Assembly (NCBI GenBank): GCA_946408145.1
Contig: CAMJQX010000001.1
Location: forward strand, 1-31,060
Origin: an uncultured Clostridia bacterium
GTDB lineage: Bacteria; Bacillota_A; Clostridia; Oscillospirales; Oscillospiraceae
Reading direction: 5' to 3'
Length of the DNA: 31,060 nt
Part shown: piece by piece, positions 1 to 7,376 of the stretch
Layout: each line of letters opens with the position of its first letter
Position numbering within the stretch: the stretch's first letter is position 1
The notes under the pieces: generated by a model
Seen by the model: only the letters and a program-made list of their open reading frames with translations
What the model was told of the DNA's origin: nothing
The model's database searches: none
Made by a program: the position numbers and the translations under genes

Positions 1-198
1 GCTGGGCCGGTCCAGCCAGACCAGGAAGCGCATGAAGGTGCTCTTGCCGCAGCCGCTCTCGCCCACGAGGCCGAGGGTCTTGCCCCGGTACATCTTGAGG
101 TTCACGTCGTTGCAGGCCACCAGCTCGCGCCCGCCGGACGCGGGAAAGCGCCGGGTGACGTGCTTGGCTTCCAGTACGAGGTCTTTTTCGTCAAACAT
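1..198 (-). CDS. Peptide/nickel-type ABC transporter ATPase (OppF/DppF class), 3' part outside window
   Basis: Only the first 66 codons are visible; the gene runs off the left edge. The frame begins MFDEKDLVLEAKHVTRRF and reaches a Walker A motif, GESGCGKST, at about residues 49-57, the expected place for the second ATPase of an oligopeptide/nickel importer. It would couple ATP hydrolysis to the permease pair encoded upstream, on the cytoplasmic side of the membrane. Its ATG lies inside the end of the preceding ATPase gene, with an 8-base overlap (191-198), so translation is probably coupled. The domain assignment is secure. Substrate and total length cannot be judged from this fragment. Confidence 0.9.
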   Translation of the reverse strand, partial: MFDEKDLVLEAKHVTRRFPASGGRELVACNDVNLKMYRGKTLGLVGESGCGKSTFMRFLVWLDRPS

Positions 199-979
199 AG
201 CGTTTCCCTCCCAAACTCGGCACGGCGTCCATCAGCTTCTTTGTGTACGCGTTGTCCGTCTCGTGCAGAATGTGCTGACGGCTGCCCTGGTCCTCGATGA
301 CGCCGTTTTTCATGACGACGACCTTGTCCGCCATGTAGGAGGCGACGCCGAGGTCGTGGGTAACGATGATGATGCTCGTACCGTACTCGTCGCGCAGCTC
401 CATCATCTGGCGGACGATCTGCGCCTGCGTCGTGACGTCGAGGGCGCTTGTGGGCTCGTCCGCGAGCAGCAGCCGCGGCTGATAGGTCATGCCCATCGCG
501 ATGCCGACGCGCTGGCGCTGGCCGCCGGAGAGCTGGAACGGATAGGAGTTCATGATGCGGTCCGGGTCGGGCAGGCGCATGCGCCCGAGCATTTCCGCAC
601 CCTTGTCCCAGGCCTCTTTTTTCGAGATGTTCTCATGCGTGAGGATGTACTCGACATAGCTCTTCCCGATCAGGCGCGTCTGGTTCATCATCGCGCCGGA
701 ATCCTGGAAGATCATCGAGATGTCGTGGCCGCGCAGCGCGCGCCACTGCTTGTCGTTGAGCGTCAGCAGGCTGCGGCCCTCGTAGACGATGTCGCCCGCG
801 GTGACCTTGCCGCCGCCGGCCAGCAGGCCGAGCACGGCGCGGATGACGGTCGTTTTGCCGGAGCCCGACTCGCCGACGATGGAGCAGATCTCGCCCTTTT
901 CGAGCGTGAGATTGCAGTCCTTGACGATGAGGCGTTTCCCGTAGGAGATATCGACGTTGGTAATTTCAAGCAAAGCCAT
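191..979 (-). CDS. Peptide/nickel-type ABC transporter ATPase (OppD/DppD class)
   Basis: A 262-residue nucleotide-binding subunit. It shows Walker A GESGSGKTT (about residues 36-44), a Q-loop (MIFQDSG), the signature LSGGQRQRVGIAMG, Walker B LLLADEPTSALD and the switch histidine in IIVTHDLG. Length is at the short end for DppD proteins, which often carry a longer C-terminal oligopeptide-binding tail; here the chain ends soon after the core. The start has a G-rich ribosome site (GGGGGG, 6 bases upstream). The gene sits between the DppC-type permease (12-base gap) and the second ATPase (8-base overlap). It energises import of the ligand caught by the 2841-4433 lipoprotein. Its codon style is richer in CGCG than the permease genes just upstream. 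Confidence 0.95.
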   Translation of the reverse strand: MALLEITNVDISYGKRLIVKDCNLTLEKGEICSIVGESGSGKTTVIRAVLGLLAGGGKVTAGDIVYEGRSLLTLNDKQWRALRGHDISMIFQDSGAMMNQTRLIGKSYVEYILTHENISKKEAWDKGAEMLGRMRLPDPDRIMNSYPFQLSGGQRQRVGIAMGMTYQPRLLLADEPTSALDVTTQAQIVRQMMELRDEYGTSIIIVTHDLGVASYMADKVVVMKNGVIEDQGSRQHILHETDNAYTKKLMDAVPSLGGKRYV

Positions 980-991
980 GGATATCCCCCC

Positions 992-1822
992 TTACTCAGA
1001 CTTCGGATCCAGAATATCCCGGAGGTTGTCCCCCAGCATATTGAAGATCACGACGGTGATGAAGATGGCCAGGCCGGGATAGATCATCATCCACGGGGCG
1101 GACTGCATGAAGTTGCGGCCCTCGTTGAGCATGGAGCCCCATTCCGGCGTGGGCGGCTGGGCGCCGAAGCCCAGGAAGCTCAGGGCGGCCAGCTCCATCA
1201 TCATGGAGCCGATGTCCGTGGCCGCGGTGATCACCAGGGTGGTGATGGTGTTGGGCAGCATGTACTTCCAGAGCATGTAGGGCGTCCGGGAGCCGGTGAC
1301 CTGGGCGGCGGCCACGAAATCCGTATGGCGGATCTTCATGACCAGGCTTCTCGCCAGGCGGGCATATTTGGGCCAGGACACCACGCTGATGGCGATGATG
1401 GCGTTCTTCGTGCTGGCCCCCAGCATACCGGCCACGGCGATGGCCAGCACCAGGCCGGGGAAGGCGATCATCATGTCCGCGATGCGCATGATGACGGCGT
1501 CCACCCAGCCGCCGAAGTAGCCCGCCAGGATGCCCAGGAAGGTGCCGATGACGAAGATGGTCAGCACCAGGGAGAAGGTGGACACCAGGGAGGTGCGGGA
1601 GCCGTAGATCACCCGGGCGAAGATATCCCGCCCCATCTTATCCGTGCCGAAGGGATGCTCCGAGCTGGGGGCCATGATGGCGTCGGCCAGCTCGCCCTCG
1701 GTGGGGTCCACCCCATGACAGATGAGCGGCGCGCAGATGGAGGCCAGGACGATCAGCAGGGCCAGGACGGCAAAGATCATGAACCCCTTGTTGGAGAGGA
1801 ATTTATTCTTTTTCTTTTCCAT
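992..1822 (-). CDS. Peptide/nickel-type ABC transporter permease (DppC/NikC class)
   Basis: A 276-residue inner-membrane permease. It has a charged cytoplasmic N-terminus (MEKKKNKFLSNKG), a first membrane helix at about 14-34, the family's periplasmic block with HPFGTDKMGRDIFARVIYG, then further hydrophobic helices. The permease EAA loop, AAAQVTGSRTPYMLWKYMLPN, lies near residues 172-192 and is where an ATPase docks. The end (MLGDNLRDILDPK) is typical of the DppC/NikC family. The DppB-type gene ends 4 bases upstream and the ATPase starts 12 bases downstream, so the genes form one operon. The substrate cannot be read from this subunit. Confidence 0.94.
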   Translation of the reverse strand: MEKKKNKFLSNKGFMIFAVLALLIVLASICAPLICHGVDPTEGELADAIMAPSSEHPFGTDKMGRDIFARVIYGSRTSLVSTFSLVLTIFVIGTFLGILAGYFGGWVDAVIMRIADMMIAFPGLVLAIAVAGMLGASTKNAIIAISVVSWPKYARLARSLVMKIRHTDFVAAAQVTGSRTPYMLWKYMLPNTITTLVITAATDIGSMMMELAALSFLGFGAQPPTPEWGSMLNEGRNFMQSAPWMMIYPGLAIFITVVIFNMLGDNLRDILDPKSE

Positions 1823-1826
1823 ATCG

Positions 1827-2765
1827 TCACCGCCTCAGTCTCATGCGGGGATCGACGTAGTTATACGAGAGGTCCACCAGCAGATTGATCACCATGTAAA
1901 TGACGCTGACCCAGAGGACGTAGCCCTGGACCAGGAAATAGTCGGCGGAGGTGATGGCGTTCACCGCCAGATTGCCCAGGCCGGGGTAGGAGAAGATGAC
2001 CTCCACCACGCTGGTGCCGCCCAGCAGGGAGCCGACGGAAAGGCCCAGCATGGTGATGAGGGGCAGGAGGGAATTGGGGAAAACATTGCCCCAGAGGATC
2101 TTGGAATCCTTCACGCCCCGGGCGCGCGCGCCCACCACATAGTCGGAGGAAAGCTCCTCCAGCACGGCGGTGCGCACCTGGCGGGTGTACTTGGCGGACA
2201 TGGCGACGGCCAGGGTCACGGCTGGCAGCAGCAGGTCCTTGAAGGTGCCGCCGGAGGAGACCACCGGCAGCAGCCGCAGCCTGACGCAGAAATAGAGGAT
2301 CAGCAGCAGGCCCACCCAGAAGTTGGGGATGGACACGCCGAAGAAGGTGATGGCCCGGACGATATAGTCGATGGGCTTGTTGCGGTAGACCGCCGACAAT
2401 ACGCCCAGGGGCACCGCCACGATGAGCATGAGCACCATGCTCATGAGGGTGAGCTTCAGCGTGGGCCACAGCCGGGCCGACAGCAGCTTCACCACCGGCT
2501 TATTGAGGGAATAGGACTTGCCGAAATCCCCCTTGAGACAGTTGGTGATCCAGCGGGAATACTGCATCAGGAAGGGGTCGTTGAACCCCATCTCGTCCCG
2601 GGTCTGCTGGATCAGCTCCTCCGTGGGCATGATGCCGGCGGAGGTATACATGTTCCGCACCGGGTCGCCGGGGGAAAGATACGTGAGCAAGAACGTCAGA
2701 AAGCTGATGCCGACCAGGACGATCAGCATTTGCAGCAATCTGGAAGCGAGCTGTTTTCCGCCCAA
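1827..2765 (-). CDS. Peptide/nickel-type ABC transporter permease (DppB/NikB class)
   Basis: A 312-residue integral membrane protein of the DppB/NikB family. An N-terminal helix (about 9-29) is followed by the family's external region with LSPGDPVRNMY and MGFNDPFLMQYSRWI, then a block of five helices. The EAA docking loop YVVGARARGVKDSKILWGN is near residues 207-225, and the C-terminus NYVDPRMRLRR is characteristic. The start is TTG (2763-2765), chosen because AAAGGAGG lies 7 bases upstream and no ATG fits. It pairs with the DppC-type protein encoded 4 bases downstream. A stable hairpin (2797-2827) separates it from the binding-protein gene. Confidence 0.94.
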   Translation of the reverse strand: MGGKQLASRLLQMLIVLVGISFLTFLLTYLSPGDPVRNMYTSAGIMPTEELIQQTRDEMGFNDPFLMQYSRWITNCLKGDFGKSYSLNKPVVKLLSARLWPTLKLTLMSMVLMLIVAVPLGVLSAVYRNKPIDYIVRAITFFGVSIPNFWVGLLLILYFCVRLRLLPVVSSGGTFKDLLLPAVTLAVAMSAKYTRQVRTAVLEELSSDYVVGARARGVKDSKILWGNVFPNSLLPLITMLGLSVGSLLGGTSVVEVIFSYPGLGNLAVNAITSADYFLVQGYVLWVSVIYMVINLLVDLSYNYVDPRMRLRR

Positions 2766-2796
2766 CTCGCCGCCTCCTTTCTTGAAAAGCGGACTT

Positions 2797-2827
2797 CAGG
2801 CGAGGAGGCATTTCGCCCCCTCGCCTG
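2797..2827 (-). other. Intercistronic hairpin between binding-protein and permease genes
   Basis: Thirteen-base arms (2797-2809 and 2815-2827) pair fully with one G-T wobble around a 5-base loop. No T-run follows on the minus strand, so it is not a classical terminator. In ABC importer operons such hairpins often protect the upstream binding-protein transcript and keep permease expression lower; that role is inferred here. Confidence 0.6.
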
Positions 2828-2840
2828 CGCACATGTCCGA

Positions 2841-4433
2841 TCAGCCGACCGGGGTGATGTCCACGGTGACCCAGTAGTAGTCGTTGGGCCGGATGTGGGC
2901 GGTGGCCACGGTCTTGTTGTTCCAGATCATGCAGCTGTTGTAGTAGCCGTCCACGATGGCAACGCCGTCGTCGATGAGGATCTGCTGCATCTTCTTGAGC
3001 AGGTCGAGCCGCACCGCGGGATCCAGCTCGTTCTCCAGCTGCTTGTAGAGCTTGTTGTATTCGTCGTTGTGATAGAAGCAGTAGTCCGCCTCGTTCTCGC
3101 TGCACCAGTTGCCCAGATAGGTGTAGGGGGAGCCGGCGATCATGTGGTTCCAGTTGTTGTTGTTCAGGTCGTATTCGCCGGCCACCAGCTTGGTCCACTG
3201 GTCGTCGGAGGAGCCGTAGTCGCTCTTCACGCCGATGCCCACCTTGCTGAGATACTGGGTGTGGGCGTCGGAGAAGTCGTTGAGCAGGCGGTTCTCATAG
3301 GAGACATAGCGGAGGTAGATGTCCTGGCCGTCCAGCTCCCGGATGCCGTTGCCGTTGGTGTCCACGATGCCGGCCTTGTCCAGCAGGGCCTTGGCGCCTT
3401 CGGGATCGTACTTCCAGGGGTTATTCAGGGTCTCGTAGCCGTAGCCCATGCCGCTGGGCAGGACGGAGAAGCCGGGGGTGTAGAGGTCGCCGATGGTGTT
3501 GGAGTGGCAGATGGCGTCGTTGTCGATCGCCATGAGCACGGCGTGACGCAGATCGTCGTTTTTCAGCACACCGTTGAAGTTGATCCAGCTGAAGCCGCAG
3601 CGCACGCCGGCAGCGGTCTCAACGGTGAAGTTGGCGTCATCCTGCAGCGTCTTCAGGTCGGAAACGCTCATGATGTTCTCCGCGATGTCGATCTGGCCGG
3701 ACTGCAGCGCCATGGCCTTGGCGGAGGCGTCGCCCATGAAGAGGATCTTCACATTGTCATAGGGGACCTCGGTGCGGTAGTAGGGGTTCTTGACCATGTC
3801 GTAGCCGACCTGCGTGTGGAACTCCTTGACCATGTAGGGGCCGGTGCCGATCATGCCGGTCTCGTAGTTGTCGCCGGTGCCCTCGTAGTCCACGATGGCC
3901 ATGGCCGGGTCGGCCAGGTTGCCCGCGAGGTTGACATACGGGGTCTGGGTCTTGATGACGATGGTGTTGTTGGCGTCGTCCGCGGTGACCTCGGCGGCGA
4001 ACTCCAGGAAGTTCTCCGGCGTGGAGGAGCCGTCCGGGCCCTTCTGGCGGACGTAATCCAGCGCGTATTTGACCTTGGTAGCGGTCATGTCAACGCCGTT
4101 GGAGAACTTGACGCCGCTCTTCAGCTTGATCGTCCAGGTCAGGTGGTCGTCGGAGCTCTCGATGCTCTCGGCCAGGCAGGGGATCGGCTGGCTGTTGTCG
4201 TCAAACTCGAAGAGAGACTCCGAGATGCCGAAGCGCATGCAGTTCCATGCGCAGTTGGTCTGCATCCACGGGGCGATCATGCCGTCGGAATACATCTGGC
4301 AGCCGAAGGTCAGGGTCTTTTCCGCCTTGACCTCGGTCTTGCCGCCGGAGGTCTCGGTCTTTCCGCCGCCGCAGCCGACGAGCAGCGCGGCGATCAGCAG
4401 GACGCTGAGAAGCAATGCAATGGTCTTTTTCAT
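2841..4433 (-). CDS. ABC transporter substrate-binding lipoprotein, SBP_bac_5 family (peptide/nickel type)
   Basis: A 530-residue extracytoplasmic solute-binding protein. It has a lipoprotein signal peptide with lipobox LLVGC (Cys22), a short Gly/Lys/Thr linker, then the SBP_bac_5 fold. The ATG at 4433 is chosen because AAAGGA lies about 8 bases upstream and the signal peptide begins there; the frame is open further upstream but would cross the leader terminator. The segment MRFGISESLFEFDDNSQP resembles the N-terminal region of nickel/metallophore-type members (NikA/CntA) as much as peptide binders, and CAWNC just before it is unusual. The gene heads the importer operon and lies directly behind a riboswitch-like leader. 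I infer a metal-related ligand; a peptide remains possible. Confidence 0.92.
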   Translation of the reverse strand: MKKTIALLLSVLLIAALLVGCGGGKTETSGGKTEVKAEKTLTFGCQMYSDGMIAPWMQTNCAWNCMRFGISESLFEFDDNSQPIPCLAESIESSDDHLTWTIKLKSGVKFSNGVDMTATKVKYALDYVRQKGPDGSSTPENFLEFAAEVTADDANNTIVIKTQTPYVNLAGNLADPAMAIVDYEGTGDNYETGMIGTGPYMVKEFHTQVGYDMVKNPYYRTEVPYDNVKILFMGDASAKAMALQSGQIDIAENIMSVSDLKTLQDDANFTVETAAGVRCGFSWINFNGVLKNDDLRHAVLMAIDNDAICHSNTIGDLYTPGFSVLPSGMGYGYETLNNPWKYDPEGAKALLDKAGIVDTNGNGIRELDGQDIYLRYVSYENRLLNDFSDAHTQYLSKVGIGVKSDYGSSDDQWTKLVAGEYDLNNNNWNHMIAGSPYTYLGNWCSENEADYCFYHNDEYNKLYKQLENELDPAVRLDLLKKMQQILIDDGVAIVDGYYNSCMIWNNKTVATAHIRPNDYYWVTVDITPVG

Positions 4434-4475
4434 TTCGTGTTTCCTTTCTGTACTGATTTTTTCTATTATTAAATT

Positions 4476-4517
4476 GGAAAAACAAAGAAAGCGCCCGGGA
4501 TGCACGATCCCGGACGC
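4476..4517 (-). terminator. Intrinsic terminator in the leader of the ABC importer operon
   Basis: On the minus strand an 11-bp stem (4507-4517 with 4491-4501, one G-T pair) closes a 5-base loop and is followed by the T-rich tail TTTCTTTGTTTTT. It lies about 45 bases before the ATG of the binding-protein gene and about 100 bases after the leader RNA fold, which is the usual place of a transcription-attenuation platform. The 5' arm contains GGGATC (4506-4511), complementary to GATCCC (4618-4623) at the end of the leader's closing stem, so an alternative antiterminator is possible. Confidence 0.85.
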
Positions 4518-4619
4518 GAAAAATCCACGGCAAAAGAAAAACGAAAGCGCGAAAACCATACAGCATGATTTCCGCGCAGTTACGCCATGTTAACACACCA
4601 TTGCGCTGGAATCGTGTGG

Positions 4620-4724
4620 GATCTTCTGCCATGTGTCTGACTTGGCGTCCGCAGACGCCGACAGTGACCTGCTCGTGGGACTGGTTACCCTTCCATGCTG
4701 CGTATTGAAACGCTGCAGAAGATC
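4620..4724 (-). ncRNA. Structured leader RNA, riboswitch candidate (cobalamin-like 3' core)
   Basis: A perfect 10-bp stem (minus-strand GATCTTCTGC at 4715-4724 with GCAGAAGATC at 4620-4629) encloses about 85 bases. Inside are a 4-bp hairpin (4700-4713), a second small hairpin (TGG/CCA near 4681-4695) and a perfect 6-bp stem with a 4-base loop (4644-4659). The order CACTGT, hairpin, AAGTCAG, then the closing stem resembles the 3' core of cobalamin riboswitches. The GGTGnnAATCC box of that class is not visible. A sigma-A promoter lies just upstream and an intrinsic terminator downstream. That it is a regulatory RNA is well supported; the ligand and class are not established. Confidence 0.6.
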
Positions 4725-4744
4725 ATAGATATTCAGTTGTCTGT

Positions 4745-4773
4745 ATGTTATTCCCGGTCTGCGGATTTGTCAA
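4745..4773 (-). promoter_or_regulatory. Sigma-A promoter for the leader RNA and ABC importer operon
   Basis: Minus-strand TTGACA (4768-4773), a 17-base spacer, then TAACAT (4745-4750). The predicted start near 4738 leaves only about 14 bases before the leader's closing stem, so the aptamer-like fold would be the first thing transcribed. Confidence 0.75.
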
Positions 4774-4804
4774 TTATCTGCATTCCGATTATGCAAAAAT
4801 AGAA

Positions 4805-5584
4805 TTACAAAGCGACCGCCGCGCCGGCGTGCTGCACGAAGAGATTGCGCACCTCCGCGTACTCTCCCAGGCCCATCAGCACGCAGACCGGCTCGCTTCC
4901 GCACGCCGCGATCCGGTTTCGCCAGGAATCCGGTTCGTCTCCGGCCATGTCGTTGATCGCGTGGTCGCCCGCCACGATCATCAGCGGCGCGAGATAGGTC
5001 TTTTTCGGCTGCCGCGCCCGCACCATGTCCAGCACGGGCCCGATGCCCGGGGCGAACTCCACGGTGCCGACGCAGAAGTTCTCCCGCCCGTCGCGGCGGA
5101 ACGCGTCCGTCAGCTTTTCATAGGGGTAAAAGTCCGCGCCCTCGCTGCCGTGGCCCATCAGCGCCAGCGCCTCGTCCGCGCCGACGCCGGCAAAGCGGGC
5201 CTCCAGCGCCCTTGCGAGCGCGGCCAGATCCTCCGGCCCGGATACCAGCACCTCGCCGAGCGCGACGCGGTCAAAGCGATCCTTCCATGCCGTGAGCGTT
5301 TCGCGCACCATGCGCATCTCATACCCCGCCTGCAGAAAGGTCGGCTGCACCAGCACGTCCGTCACGCCGTCGCGCATCATGCGCTCCAGCGCCTCGGGCA
5401 GCGTGTCGCGGACCGCCTCCCCCTGCTTTTTCAGCTTGCGCAGGATCATGCCGCTGGTCCACGCCGTATAGAGCGTCCGCTCGGGGTATGCGTCGGCAAG
5501 GTCGCGCTCGATGGCCTCGATGGTGAGCTTCCGGGTCTGCGCGTAGGCGGTGCCGAAGCTGACGACAAGAATCGCTTTTTGCAT
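4805..5584 (-). CDS. cbiK: Sirohydrochlorin cobaltochelatase, CbiK type
   Basis: A 259-residue CbiK-family chelatase, which inserts Co2+ into sirohydrochlorin (early cobalt insertion in the anaerobic cobalamin pathway). It starts MQKAILVVSFGTAY, with the two metal-site histidines of the family visible in LMGHGSEGAD and AGDHAINDMAGDEPDSW. ATG 5584 is preferred over a longer frame because GGAGG lies 8 bases upstream. There is no signal peptide, so it should act in the cytoplasm. It is the last gene of the operon with a FecCD-type importer and precorrin-2 dehydrogenase, 17 bases behind the ATPase. Relatives can use iron, and P. gingivalis IhtB is a CbiK-like chelatase tied to haem-iron uptake, so the metal is inferred. 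Confidence 0.9.
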   Translation of the reverse strand: MQKAILVVSFGTAYAQTRKLTIEAIERDLADAYPERTLYTAWTSGMILRKLKKQGEAVRDTLPEALERMMRDGVTDVLVQPTFLQAGYEMRMVRETLTAWKDRFDRVALGEVLVSGPEDLAALARALEARFAGVGADEALALMGHGSEGADFYPYEKLTDAFRRDGRENFCVGTVEFAPGIGPVLDMVRARQPKKTYLAPLMIVAGDHAINDMAGDEPDSWRNRIAACGSEPVCVLMGLGEYAEVRNLFVQHAGAAVAL

Positions 5585-5601
5585 GGGGGTGCCTCCTTCG
5601 A

Positions 5602-6360
5602 TTACGGTTTGATATAGCAATGGGTTCCGTCTTCCGTCTCATAAAAGCAGGGCGTGACGCCGAAGGTCTCGCGCAGCGCGTCGCTTGCGAGCACCGCACG
5701 GGCGCTGCCCGACGCGCGGACCGTGCCCTCGCCGAGCAGCACCACGTGGTCGGCGCAGTGCAGAATCAGCTCAAAATCGTGCAGGATCATCACGACGGTC
5801 TTCCCCATCTCCGTCAGCGTCCGGACGCAAGTCAGCAGCTCATACTGATTGCGGATGTCGAGGAAGTTGGTCGGCTCGTCAAGCACGATGACGTCCGTAT
5901 CCTGCGCCAGCGCCATCGCCATATAGGCCTTCTGCCGCTGGCCGCCGGAGAGCGATTCCAGCTTGCGCTGCGCCAAGGGCATCAGCTCCATCTGATGCAG
6001 CGCCTCGTGGACGTGCGCGTGGTCCTCCTTCCGGTAGCGCCGGGGATAGCTCAGATACGGGAAGCGGCCGTGCATCACAAGGCGGTAAACCGTGATGTCC
6101 GGGATGTTGCGGCTCTGCGGCACATAGGCCACGCGCTGCGCCAGCTCCTTCTGCGAGAAGGCCGACAGCGGCGTTCCCTCTATGGCGATCTCGCCGCGCA
6201 CCTCCGGCACAAGGCGCAAAAGGGCCTTGACCGTCGTGCTCTTGCCGCAGCCGTTGGGGCCGCACAGCACCGACACCTTTCCCTTCGGGAAGCGCGCGTC
6301 GATCCCATGGAGGACCTCGGCGCCGTCATAGGCGGCGTACAGGCCTTTCAGCTCGATCAT
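5602..6360 (-). CDS. Iron/cobalamin-type ABC transporter ATPase (FecE/BtuD class)
   Basis: A 252-residue ATPase with Walker A GPNGCGKST (about 34-42), Q-loop YVPQS, signature LSGGQRQKAYMAMA, Walker B VIVLDEPT and switch histidine in MILHDFE. Length and the Q-loop context VAYVPQSRNIPDITVYRLV are typical of the FecE/BtuD/FhuC group, which drives uptake of siderophores, haem or cobalamin. Its ATG overlaps the stop of the FecCD permease by 4 bases (ATGA, 6357-6360), a translational-coupling signature. Cytoplasmic partner of the 6357-7376 permease. The ligand class is inferred from the family and neighbours. Confidence 0.95.
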   Translation of the reverse strand: MIELKGLYAAYDGAEVLHGIDARFPKGKVSVLCGPNGCGKSTTVKALLRLVPEVRGEIAIEGTPLSAFSQKELAQRVAYVPQSRNIPDITVYRLVMHGRFPYLSYPRRYRKEDHAHVHEALHQMELMPLAQRKLESLSGGQRQKAYMAMALAQDTDVIVLDEPTNFLDIRNQYELLTCVRTLTEMGKTVVMILHDFELILHCADHVVLLGEGTVRASGSARAVLASDALRETFGVTPCFYETEDGTHCYIKP

Positions 6361-7376
6361 TTGCTGTGCCCCTCCCTTCGCTTTACCAGCAGCCAGATGA
6401 AGAAGGGGCCGCCGAGGAAGCTCATGAGGATGCCCGTGGGCAGCTCATAGGGCGCAAAGAGGAGACGGGCAATGAGATCGCACAGCGCGACGAAGCCGCC
6501 CCCGGCGAGGGCGCTGAAGGGGATGAGCCGTCCGCTCTCACTGCCGACGAGCTTGCGCGCGATGTGCGGCACGATGAGCCCGACGAAGCCCAGAAGCCCG
6601 GCAAAGCTGACGCTCGCGCCCGCCAGAAGCGCGGCGAGCGTGAGCAGCCCGTTGCGCACCGGATTGACGCGCAGGCCGAGGGCGTGGGCCGTGTCGTCTC
6701 CGAGGCCGAGCAGCTCCAGCTCGTTGGTCAGCGTGCAGACCGCGGCGATGCCGAGCACAATGAGGATGCCCGCGGGCAGCAGCCGCGCCTGGTTGACCGC
6801 GTGGAAGCCGCCGACGCGGAAATCCTGGCTGGCCAGCGCCGCGTCCGGCACCATCGTCCGGATGGTCTCGGTCACGGCGTTCAGGCAGGCGGTGACGGCC
6901 ACGCCCGCCAGCACCACGGTGGTGCGCGAGGCGTGGCTTTTGCGCGCGGTCATCACGACGAGGAAGGTCGCGCACAGTGCGCCGACGAAGGCGGAGGCGG
7001 CGACAACCCAGCCCGCGAGGGCGCCGAGGGCGCAGCAGATCGCCACGGCAAGCCCCGCCCCGGCGTTGACGCCGATGATGCCCGGAGAGGCCAGCGAGTT
7101 GTTCAGCACCTTCTGGATCACCGCGCCGGACACGCTCAGCCCCGCGCCCGCGAGCACGCAGGCCAGCGTGCGCGGGATGCGGGCATACCAGAGGATGCGC
7201 GCCGCCGCGCTGCCGTCCGGACCGTTCATCAGCGCCGCCCAGAGCTTTGACAGGGGCAGCCCCGCCGCGCCGAGGCACAGCGACGCCACGGCGCTCACGA
7301 TCAGAAAGGCCGCCGCAAGCACAAGCGGCAGGGCGCTGTGTTCACTTTTCGTAGAGGAGTTCCTCAAGCTGCGCAT
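6357..7376 (-). CDS. FecCD-family ABC transporter permease (iron/cobalamin type)
   Basis: A 339-residue polytopic membrane protein of the FecCD/BtuC family. Family blocks are visible: ARIPRTLACVLAGAGLSVSG (about 66-85), LASPGIIGVNAGAG, and the cytoplasmic coupling region LLGFVGLIVPHIARKLVGSE near residues 263-282. About nine to ten hydrophobic helices can be traced. The first ATG (7376) overlaps the end of the binding-protein gene by 35 bases and I see no good ribosome site before it, so the exact start is uncertain and translation may be coupled. It forms the channel for the ligand presented by the 7342-8394 lipoprotein. Confidence 0.93.
   Translation of the reverse strand: MRSLRNSSTKSEHSALPLVLAAAFLIVSAVASLCLGAAGLPLSKLWAALMNGPDGSAAARILWYARIPRTLACVLAGAGLSVSGAVIQKVLNNSLASPGIIGVNAGAGLAVAICCALGALAGWVVAASAFVGALCATFLVVMTARKSHASRTTVVLAGVAVTACLNAVTETIRTMVPDAALASQDFRVGGFHAVNQARLLPAGILIVLGIAAVCTLTNELELLGLGDDTAHALGLRVNPVRNGLLTLAALLAGASVSFAGLLGFVGLIVPHIARKLVGSESGRLIPFSALAGGGFVALCDLIARLLFAPYELPTGILMSFLGGPFFIWLLVKRREGHSK

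Noticed and set aside
1722..4472. Open frame of about 900 codons antisense to the ABC importer
   Set aside because: Repetitive His/Gly/Val/Asp composition and no ribosome site; the minus-strand genes have clear motifs and operon spacing.
4434..4559. N-terminal extension of the binding-protein gene to an upstream ATG
   Set aside because: It would place coding sequence across the intrinsic terminator and bury the lipoprotein signal peptide; ATG 4433 has its own ribosome site.
4620..4724. T-box, SAM, TPP, FMN, lysine, THF and Moco riboswitches as identity of the leader
   Set aside because: None of the short conserved strings of those classes is present; only weak similarity to the cobalamin core remained.
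5585..5620. Longer CbiK start at 5620
   Set aside because: The extra residues have no ribosome site, and the family N-terminus (KAILVVSFGT) begins at ATG 5584 behind GGAGG.
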